The position numbers were made by a program, and so were the translations under genes. This document shows, piece after piece, positions 15,751 to 22,107 of a stretch of DNA of 41,214 bases. The stretch covers positions 1 through 41,214 of the forward strand of contig DAINBU010000037.1 of the NCBI GenBank assembly GCA_036732755.1, given 5' to 3'. Position 1 is the stretch's first letter; the number at the start of each line of letters is the position of its first letter. A model generated the notes under the pieces. It made no database searches. It worked only from the letters and a program-made list of their open reading frames with translations, and was not told the origin of the DNA. This DNA comes from DASRRB01 sp036732755. GTDB taxonomy: Bacteria; Planctomycetota; B15-G4; SIAN01.

Positions 15751-16818
15751 TCACGCGCGCGACGGCCCCTCGCCCTCGCCGAGGCCGTCTTCGCGGTCGA
15801 CCACGTACGGGCAGAAGCGGAAGACGTCGCAGTCGACGCCGCGGATGCGGGCGATCCGCTCGATCAGGAGGCGGACCGGCATCAGCTCGACCAGGAACTG
15901 CCAGCGCGCCGGACCGGCGGGCAGCTCGAGCGCGAGGTCGCCGGCGCCGTCGGGGACGCCGCGCCCGACCAGCGTCACGTGCGCGCCGGCGCGCCGCAGG
16001 TCGGCCGCGAGCGCGAGATCGAGCACGCGCGTGCGCCCCTCCGCCGCGAGCCAGACGATCGCGCGCACGCCCGGCCGCACCACTTCGTTCGGCCCGTGCC
16101 GGAACGCGCCGGTCGAATGGGCCGTGGCCGGGAGCTTCGCCGCCTCCTCGAAGAGCTGCCGCGCCTCGTGCGCCGCCGCGAGCCCGGGCCCGCGCGCGAG
16201 CAGGACGACCGGTGCGTCGGCCAGGGCGCGCGCGCCGACGAGCTCGACCTCCGCCAGCCGCGCCTGCCACGCCTTCATCTGCTGCTGGACCGCGGCGAGC
16301 TGCGCGTCGATCGCCTCCGCCTCTTCGTCCCGCCACGCCTTCGCCGCCGCCGCCGCCACCAGCGCGCCCGCGAGCGCGACGCCGCTGAACATCGTGACCG
16401 AGACGTTGAAGTCGAACGGCGCCCCGAGCGCGATCGAGACGTCCGCGCCGCGCGCGAGCGGACTCTCCGGATCGTTCGTCACCGCGAGCACGGTCGCGCC
16501 CGCCGCGCGCGCCTTCGGCAGCAGATCGACGACTTCGACGCTCTTCCCGCTGCGCGACAGCGCGAGGATCGCCGCGCCCTTCGGCACCTGCGCGAAGTGG
16601 ACGAGCTCGCCCGCGTCGAGATTGCGCACCGGCAGCGCGGCCGCGTCGCAGAAGTGCTGGATCGCGAAGCCCGCGTGCCAGCTCGAGCCCATGCCGGCGA
16701 TCCAGCGCACGGGCGCCGCCGCGAAGGCGGCCGCGGCCGCTTCGAGCGCGGCGCGATTCGCCGCCGCGCGATCGAGCAGCCGGCGCAGGATCGCGTGCAG
16801 CTCTTCCGGCTCGCGCAA
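15751..16818 (-). CDS. SIS-domain sugar-phosphate isomerase-like protein (GlmS C-terminal type)
   Basis: A protein of at least 355 aa with two sugar isomerase (SIS) domains, like the isomerase half of glucosamine-6-phosphate synthase or the AgaS/FrlB deglycases, without a glutaminase domain. The first SIS shows GMGSSWHAG (42-50) and ALSRSGKSVEVV (86-97); the second shows LARGP (206-210), EARQLFEEAAK (217-227) and the FRHGP motif (238-242). It should bind a phosphorylated amino sugar or sugar in the cytoplasm. The first standard start in frame is the TTG at 16818 with a weak AGGA. The reading frame and family-like sequence (SSRFLQDAL) continue upstream, and a near-perfect GGAGGAG lies 6 nt before a CTG at 16854, so the true start may be that CTG. 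Exact substrate unknown. Confidence 0.8.
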   Translation of the reverse strand: MREPEELHAILRRLLDRAAANRAALEAAAAAFAAAPVRWIAGMGSSWHAGFAIQHFCDAAALPVRNLDAGELVHFAQVPKGAAILALSRSGKSVEVVDLLPKARAAGATVLAVTNDPESPLARGADVSIALGAPFDFNVSVTMFSGVALAGALVAAAAAKAWRDEEAEAIDAQLAAVQQQMKAWQARLAEVELVGARALADAPVVLLARGPGLAAAHEARQLFEEAAKLPATAHSTGAFRHGPNEVVRPGVRAIVWLAAEGRTRVLDLALAADLRRAGAHVTLVGRGVPDGAGDLALELPAGPARWQFLVELMPVRLLIERIARIRGVDCDVFRFCPYVVDREDGLGEGEGPSRA

Positions 16819-16917
16819 GGCGTCCTGCAGGAAGCGCGACGACGGCTCGGCCAGCGGGATCTCCTCCGTGCGCGCCGCTCGGCGCGCGGAGATCCTAGCC
16901 GTGCGTCGCAGCCCGCC

Positions 16918-17337
16918 TCAGCGCGTCGACATCTCCGGGCGCGGCTTCCCGGTGAGCGAAGCGTCGCCGTCGAGCCAGGCGAGCGCGTCCTCGAAGTCGA
17001 GGAAGCTCCTCGCCTCGTCGCCGCGCAGCGCGCAGAGCGTCGCGACGAAGCCGAGGATGCGCCGCTGCGCGTCGTCTTCGGCGACCAGCGCGATGCGCGA
17101 GCGCAGGAACCGCGTCGGCTGCGCGAGCGCGTCGGCGACGCGCACCGCGTCGCCCGGCTCGGCCGGGAACGCCGTCCGGCGGAAGTCGACGACGACCGCG
17201 AGCTCCGGATCGGAGCGGTCGCTGCGCGTCAGCTCGAGGAAGTCGGCGCGCAGCGTCGCCGCGTCGCACTCCTCGGAGAGGACGAGCCACGCGGGCTGTC
17301 GAGTTTCGCGCCCTGGCTGCAAGGGATCGTGGAACAT
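16918..17337 (-). CDS. STAS/SpoIIAA-like small protein
   Basis: A 139-aa soluble protein with alternating beta/alpha pattern: AWLVLSEECDAATL, LAVVVDFRRTAFP, RSRIALVAEDDAQ, then a helix-rich end SFLDFEDALAWL. The VVVDFRR strand followed by a long helix is the layout of STAS/SpoIIAA-like domains used in regulatory switches, but the match is by pattern only. The ATG at 17337 is chosen because GAGGAG lies 7 nt upstream; an in-frame ATG at 17352 is less well placed. Its C-terminal 45 residues are repeated in a decayed copy immediately upstream (17369-17548), so the locus once held two paralogues. No partner kinase or sigma factor is nearby. Confidence 0.6.
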   Translation of the reverse strand: MFHDPLQPGRETRQPAWLVLSEECDAATLRADFLELTRSDRSDPELAVVVDFRRTAFPAEPGDAVRVADALAQPTRFLRSRIALVAEDDAQRRILGFVATLCALRGDEARSFLDFEDALAWLDGDASLTGKPRPEMSTR

Positions 17338-17368
17338 GGGGGGTCTCCTCATGCCCCCAATCGACCTC

Positions 17369-17548
17369 TCAGCCGAGAGAACCGTGCGGCGCGGACGGTG
17401 AAGGTCCCGTGAAGGGGGACGACGTCCCGCGCAGCCAGCCCCGCGCGGCGTCGCGGTCGCGGAGGCTGCGCGCCTCGCCGCCGCGCAACGTGCAGAGCGC
17501 CGCGATCACGCTCACCACGCGCTGCCGCTCCGCCTGGGGCGCCGCGTC
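17369..17548 (-). pseudogene. 3' remnant of a duplicate STAS-like gene
   Basis: A 60-codon open frame without a start that begins inside the stop region of the deiodinase-like gene and ends at TGA 17369-17371. About 45 codons align with the C-terminal part of the intact neighbour at 16918-17337: IAALCTLRGGEARS against VATLCALRGDEARS, then AARGWLRG against ALAWLDG, and SSPFTGP against ASLTGKP. The N-terminal two thirds of the gene are missing. This is best read as an old tandem duplicate that lost its 5' part, perhaps by a deletion joining it to the deiodinase gene. Confidence 0.7.
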
Positions 17549-18791
17549 ACGCGCCGGGAGCGGCCTTCGGCGCCGTCGGCGCGGTCAACTCCTGCACGCC
17601 CGTCGCATCGGGAGCGGGCGGCGCCGGGCCGACCTCGGCGCCGATCGCCTCCTCGAACGCGTCGACGTCGAACCCGAACGGCCCCGGCGCGGAGCGATAC
17701 GCGACGCGGCCGTCCCGGTCGATCAGGATCAGGCGGTCGGGCCACGCCTCGTAGGCGCGGTTGGCGGCGTCGTCGAGGTCGTCGACGACGCCCGGGATCG
17801 GCGCGAGCGAGAGCGCGCTCATGCAGTGCTGCGCGTGGTCCTGGCGCTCGGCGAGATTGCGCGGCTCGAACATGACCGTGCCGTCGCACGTCCCCATCGG
17901 CCACGGCGAGTCGAGCGCGTGCGCCTCGCGGATGTAGACCACGAGGAAGAGCGCCGCGCCGCGGTACTTCGCCTCGATCTCCTTCAGCCGACCGGCTGAG
18001 GCGGTGAACGGTCCTCAGGTGAAGCTGCCGAAGACGAGCGCGATCGGCCGCTCCCCGAAGTGCGCCGCGAGCGTCCACGGCGCGGCCGCGTCACCCTGTG
18101 GCTCGAGCGGCACGGCGCGGAAGTCGGGCGCCGCTTCACGCACTTCTTTCGGGATCGAGCCCTCGGCCGGTGCCGGCCCGGCGCGGTTGCGCTCGCGCAT
18201 CACGAGTCGGCCGTCGCCGTCGGCATTGCGCCGCGCGAGCCACCGCTCGATCTCCGGCCGGGAGAGCAGGCCGTCGTGGTCGTCGTCCATGCCGGCGAGA
18301 AGCGTCGCGAACGGGTCGATGCCGTTGATGCCGCCCTTCGCGACCGCCTCGAACTCGGCACGGTCGACGCGGCCGTCGCCGCTGGAGTCGAGCTGCACGA
18401 GGCCTTCGAGCAACTCCGCCGTCCCCATCGACTCGGCCTCGCGCCCGCCGACCGCCCGGATCAGGAGCATCGGCAGCGTGAGGTCGGGCAGCGGCGCGAG
18501 CTTCTTGTCGAAGTCGGCGCGCGTCACGACGCCGTCGCGGTCGCGGTCGAGCCGCGCGAAGCCCGCGTCGTCGTCGCGCGAATACTCGGCGCGTGTGATC
18601 CGGCCATCCCGGTCGGCGTCGTACGTGGTCGAAAGCCACTGCCACCAGCCGTCGTGGTCGCGGCGCAGCTCGGCCTCGAGGTCGCGGCGCGGCTTTTCGG
18701 GAGCGGGAGCCGGCTCCGGCTCGGTGCTCTTGCAGCCGGCGAACGCCAGGAGGGAGACAACTACTGCTTTCGAGAGCCGACCGGACGGCAT
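17547..18791 (-). CDS. EF-hand lipoprotein fused to iodothyronine-deiodinase-like selenoprotein domain (in-frame TGA = Sec)
   Basis: A 414-aa protein if the TGA at 18015-18017 is read as selenocysteine (residue 259). Order: lipoprotein signal with Cys20 (LLAFAGC); five EF-hand-type loops (about 58-69, 82-93, 135-146, 169-180, 189-200; for example DADRDGRITRAE); linker; then a thioredoxin-fold deiodinase domain (about 222-385). ALVFGSFT-U-GPF matches the deiodinase active site FGSxT-U-x-F, and VVYIREAH with His291 matches the family's conserved YIxEAH. After the TGA the same frame runs 155 codons to the true stop at 17547. A SECIS-like hairpin follows the TGA. Start ATG 18791 has GAGGAG upstream. 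Deiodinase-fold enzymes use the selenol in reductive chemistry; the substrate here is unknown. The selenocysteine machinery is not in the window. The alternative is a nonsense mutation, which would not explain the exact position. Confidence 0.85.
17981..18001 (-). promoter_or_regulatory. SECIS-like hairpin after the selenocysteine TGA
   Basis: On the minus strand, 13 nt after the TGA, CCTCAGCC pairs with GGCTGAAGG around a GGTC tetraloop: five perfect pairs (CAGCC/GGCTG), then T-A, a single bulged A and two further C-G pairs. The loop begins 21 nt after the TGA. Bacterial SECIS elements lie within the coding sequence just after the UGA, with a small apical loop whose first bases include G; E. 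coli fdhF also displays GGUC in its loop. SelB would read this element. Evidence is by inspection only, without a folding calculation. Confidence 0.65.
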
Positions 18792-18844
18792 CGCGCGCTC
18801 CTCGGGGCCGCGGATCTTACGCGGCAACGGAGCGGGCGCGGGTC

Positions 18845-18985
18845 TCAGCGGGAGTTGTGCGTCGACTCCGCTTGCGGACGGACCTCGTGCGTCGTGCGCG
18901 CCGAGCGGGCGAAGACGCTGCCGATCAGGAGACCGATCGCGAGCGGCAGCCCCCAGGTGAGGAGGAACTCGCCGAACCGGGCCAT
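18845..18985 (-). CDS. Small single-pass membrane protein
   Basis: A 46-aa frame (ATG 18985) with one clear membrane helix (LLTWGLPLAIGLLIGSVFA, about residues 8-26) followed by a short polar tail ending ESTHNSR. It ends 54 nt upstream of the selenoprotein gene on the same strand, so it may be the first gene of that unit. No good Shine-Dalgarno is visible, and an in-frame GTG at 19009 is an alternative start. Not recognised; it could be chance, but the hydrophobic run and position favour a real gene. Confidence 0.45.
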   Translation of the reverse strand: MARFGEFLLTWGLPLAIGLLIGSVFARSARTTHEVRPQAESTHNSR

Positions 18986-19139
18986 CCGGCTCGGCCGGCT
19001 TTTCGTCACGCGGGCTGCGGGATCGATCACGGCGGATCGCCTCCGGGACACCAATGCTTGCTTCGGAACAAGCGGGAAGCGACCCTGAAACGAAACGGAA
19101 GAATCTGCTGAAGTCCGTCCGACGCGGGGGAGGAACGGG

Positions 19140-20636
19140 ATGGTGAAGCCGACGCGGGGTGCACGGGCCGGGACGGCGGGGTGCGCCGCCCTTCTCGCGC
19201 CGGGACTCTCCTTCCTCCTCGCCGCCGCGGCGCCCGCGCAGGTCCCTGCGTCGGGTGACTCGCAAAAGCAGCTCGAAAAACAGATGCGGCAGTACGACGA
19301 CGCCTGGCGTCTCGAGGTTCCGGCCGACGCCACGTTCTCCGAACGGCTGCTGCTCGACTACGGCGCATCGGCGCGCTTTGGCCTCTACAACATCGACGAC
19401 GAGGGGAGCCACGGCCACGTGCTGCGGCAGTACGACGGCCGCGCATGGGTGCGCGCCGACCTCGACGGCATGCACCGCGTCTACGCGCGGCTCAAGTTCC
19501 AGTACGACGACTTCAACACGGGCGACGACTTCGACGGGCGCGGCGACGAGTTCCGCAACCCGATCGGCGAGCGCTGGTGGTACGAGTTCGACCTGCGCGG
19601 GCGCGAGCGCGGCGGCGCCGAGACGGCGCTCTGGAACGTCGACGTCAAGGTCGGCAAGCAGTTCGTGCAGTTCGGCTCCGGCCTCGCGCTCTCGACGGCG
19701 CTGATCGCGGCGCAGCTCGAGCTCACGTACGGCGGCCTCGTGCTCGACCTGCTCGGCGGCGACACGCCCTTCGACGACACGGTCGACTTCGACGTCTCGC
19801 GCCCCGGCTTCGACACCAACGTGAAGCGCCGCTTCGTCGGCGGGCTGCTCGAGGCGCGCGGCGGCGACCACGTCCCCTACGTCTACGGCCTCGTGCAGCG
19901 CGACCACAACAACCACGACTACACGCTCTACCAGGCGAACGGGCTGCTCTACCCGACGCTCTTCGAATACGACTCGGAGTACTTGGGCGTCGGCCTGCAC
20001 GGCAGCCTCGGCGGCCAATGGGGCTACCAGAGCGAGCTCTCGCTCGAGTCGGGCCGCGCGCTCTCGAGCCCGATCGGGCAGGGCGGCGCGCTGATCGTCC
20101 AGTCGGAGGAGGACATCCACGCCTGGGCCGCCGAGATGCAGGTCGCCTACGCGCTGCGCGACGCCCGCGAGACGCGCACCGAGGCCGAGCTGATCGTGGG
20201 TTCCGGCGACGACGACCGCCTCGACTCGGCCGACACCTTCGGCGGCAACCTCACCGGCACGAGCGACCGCGCCTACAACAGCCTCGGCTTCGCGCAGACT
20301 GGCTACGCGCTCGCGCCCGACCCGAGCAACCTCGCGACGCTGCGGCTCGGCACGGCCACGTCGCCCTTCGTCGGGCGCGGCGACTCCCTCGACCGGCTGC
20401 GGCTGCTCGTCGACCTCTACGGATTCGTGAAGCTCGACACGAACGCGCCGATCAGCGTTCCGACCGACGACCACCGCTACGTGGGCGCCGAGCTCGACCT
20501 CGGCTGCGACTGGCCGCTCTTCACCGACGTGACGTTCCAGGCGCGGACCGGCTTCTTCCTGCCCGGCGACGCGATGCCGAGCGGGCAGAGCGACCTGCGC
20601 ATGTTCCTCTACGGGAGCGTGACCTATGTGTTCTGA
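19140..20636 (+). CDS. Outer-membrane beta-barrel porin, alginate-export type
   Basis: A 498-aa protein with a signal peptide (cleavage likely after AAAAPAQ, about residue 34), a short coiled segment (SQKQLEKQMRQ), then a continuous series of amphipathic strands and a C-terminal aromatic strand ending YGSVTYVF with terminal Phe, the signature of BAM-assembled outer-membrane barrels. Patterns such as FQYDDFNTGDDF and KVGKQFVQFGSGLALS resemble the alginate-export (AlgE-like) porin family. Start ATG 19140 has GGAGGA 6-7 nt upstream. The gene overlaps the next by 11 nt, and that one overlaps the FecR-domain gene by 4 nt, so the three form a coupled operon. The substrate cannot be told from sequence. 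Confidence 0.75.
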   Translation: MVKPTRGARAGTAGCAALLAPGLSFLLAAAAPAQVPASGDSQKQLEKQMRQYDDAWRLEVPADATFSERLLLDYGASARFGLYNIDDEGSHGHVLRQYDGRAWVRADLDGMHRVYARLKFQYDDFNTGDDFDGRGDEFRNPIGERWWYEFDLRGRERGGAETALWNVDVKVGKQFVQFGSGLALSTALIAAQLELTYGGLVLDLLGGDTPFDDTVDFDVSRPGFDTNVKRRFVGGLLEARGGDHVPYVYGLVQRDHNNHDYTLYQANGLLYPTLFEYDSEYLGVGLHGSLGGQWGYQSELSLESGRALSSPIGQGGALIVQSEEDIHAWAAEMQVAYALRDARETRTEAELIVGSGDDDRLDSADTFGGNLTGTSDRAYNSLGFAQTGYALAPDPSNLATLRLGTATSPFVGRGDSLDRLRLLVDLYGFVKLDTNAPISVPTDDHRYVGAELDLGCDWPLFTDVTFQARTGFFLPGDAMPSGQSDLRMFLYGSVTYVF

Positions 20637-21165
20637 GAGAAGCGGCGTGCGGCGGCTGTTGGTTCCGCTGTTGGGAGCGCTCTCCCTCTCGTTCGCCGGC
20701 GGCTGCGCGGCGTCGCATCCGGCCGACCGCGCGGTCGACCACGCGCCCGACAGCGCGAGCGAGCTCGACTTCTGGCAGCGGCTCGAGACGCAGTCGCTCC
20801 TCTCGAACCACGACGCACTGCACGGGTTGCTGCTGCTCGCGGACGGGAAAGACGACCGCGCCAGCTTCGCGGAGCGCCTCGAGGAGGCGCGGCGGCGCGG
20901 CTGGGTCGGCGCGAGTGAGTCGCTCGCGCCCGACGAGACGGCGGCGGTCGGCCTCGTCTGCGTCGCGCTGTGCGACGTGCTCGCGCTGCGCGGCGGCGTG
21001 ACGATGCGGCTCGCGCCGCGCTCGTGGCGCTACTGCACGCGCGAGGTGGTCGCGGCCGGGCTCCTGCCCGATCGCACCGAGTACATGGCGCTGCGCGGGC
21101 CCGACTTCCTCGACCTGGTCGGCCGCGCCGAGGACTGGCGCGCCGCGCACGGGAGCAAGCCGTGA
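20626..21165 (+). CDS. Lipoprotein of the porin/FecR operon
   Basis: A 179-aa predicted lipoprotein with a lipobox ending at Cys27 (SFAGGC) and an all-alpha-looking mature part. Patterns such as LLLLADGKDDRASFAERLEEA (about residues 67-87) and MALRGPDFLDLVGRAEDW (near the C-terminus) show no catalytic motif that I recognise. Start and stop overlap the porin and FecR-type genes (11 and 4 nt), so the three products are made together and probably work together at the envelope. I recall similar short lipoproteins beside such porins in Planctomycetota, but the function is unknown. Confidence 0.75.
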   Translation: MCSERSGVRRLLVPLLGALSLSFAGGCAASHPADRAVDHAPDSASELDFWQRLETQSLLSNHDALHGLLLLADGKDDRASFAERLEEARRRGWVGASESLAPDETAAVGLVCVALCDVLALRGGVTMRLAPRSWRYCTREVVAAGLLPDRTEYMALRGPDFLDLVGRAEDWRAAHGSKP

Positions 21166-21992
21166 ACGCCCTGTTCGCACTCTTCCTCTCGCTCCAGGCT
21201 CCGGCGCCGCAGGCGCCGCCGCCCGCGACCGCGCCCAAGGTCGAGGCACTCCCCGAAGGCAGGCAGGAGAAGCTGCAGGCCCTCGTGATCGCCGTCGAAG
21301 GCAAGGCGGAGTGGAAGGCGGCGGGCGCGGAGAAGTTCACGGCGGCCGCCGTGAACGACCTGCTCGACGCCGGCGCGGAGGTCCGCACCGGCCTGCGCTC
21401 GACCGTCACGCTGCGCGTCGGCAAGAACGCCTCGCTCGTGGTCGACCGCGCGAGCCGCGTCGAGCTGCCGGTCATGGTCCAGGACGGCGCCGTCCTGCGC
21501 ACGCGCGCGGCCGTCCACCGCGGCCGATGCGAGTTCAAGGTCGAGGCGGTCGCGATCACGAGCGACTTCCAGGTGGTGACGCCGTCCGCGACGCTCGCCG
21601 TGCGCGGCACCGGCTTCACCGTCGAGTGGGGAGCGCTCGAAGGCGTGAAGGTGACCGGCGTCGACACGAACCGCGTGCGCGCCATCGAGCTCGGCTACTT
21701 CGCGGGCCTCCAGCAGGTCTTCGTGTCGGGCGACGGCGCGTCGAGCTCGCCGTGGCCGCAGCCGGTCGAGCTCGCGCTCTACCGCACCGTCTTCCCGCCG
21801 CCGCCGCCGTCGCTCGAGGTCGACGGCAAGGACCTCCTCGCGCGCGGGCCGGGCGGCTACGACGGCGCGCTGCCGCGCCAGTCGCTGCTCCACCTGCTCG
21901 ACCGGCAGCGCAAGGTCGACCAGGGCGGAAGCGAGATCGGCACCGCGCTCGGCAAGTTCGACACGCAGGGCCGGCCGGTGAAGGGCCGCTGA
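21162..21992 (+). CDS. FecR-domain exported protein
   Basis: A 276-aa protein starting at a GTG that overlaps the previous stop (GTGA). A short hydrophobic N-terminus (NALFALFLSLQA) leads into a Pro/Ala-rich linker and a FecR domain at about 45-170: LDAGAEVRTGLRST, VTLRVGKNASLVVDRASRVEL, then TPSATLAVRGTGFTV, the conserved 'VRGT.F.V' end of the domain. In canonical systems FecR relays an outer-membrane signal to a sigma factor; no sigma factor is present here, and stand-alone FecR domains in secreted proteins are thought to be structural or sensory. The C-terminal third has no recognised domain. Being last in the porin operon, it may bind the periplasmic face of the barrel complex. Confidence 0.8.
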   Translation: MNALFALFLSLQAPAPQAPPPATAPKVEALPEGRQEKLQALVIAVEGKAEWKAAGAEKFTAAAVNDLLDAGAEVRTGLRSTVTLRVGKNASLVVDRASRVELPVMVQDGAVLRTRAAVHRGRCEFKVEAVAITSDFQVVTPSATLAVRGTGFTVEWGALEGVKVTGVDTNRVRAIELGYFAGLQQVFVSGDGASSSPWPQPVELALYRTVFPPPPPSLEVDGKDLLARGPGGYDGALPRQSLLHLLDRQRKVDQGGSEIGTALGKFDTQGRPVKGR

Positions 21993-22065
21993 GCAGAGCC
22001 ACGGAATCGTGAAGCGGCTCTGCCGTCGAGCGCGCTCCTCGCCAACCACGGCCCCGGCACCTCCG

Positions 22066-22107
22066 GCGGCGGCAGCTCGACCGCGCGGCGCCGTCCTCGG
22101 CCGCCGC
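22066..22107. terminator. Possible bidirectional hairpin between convergent genes
   Basis: GCGGCGGC (22066-22073) pairs with GCCGCCGC (22100-22107) across a 26-nt loop, between the FecR gene end and the ppk1 stop, where both transcripts must end. There is no U tract and the loop is long, so this is tentative. Confidence 0.3.

Noticed and set aside
18792..20474. Minus-strand extension of the EF-hand gene into the porin region
   Set aside because: Antisense to the porin. The lipoprotein signal and GAGGAG define the start at 18791.
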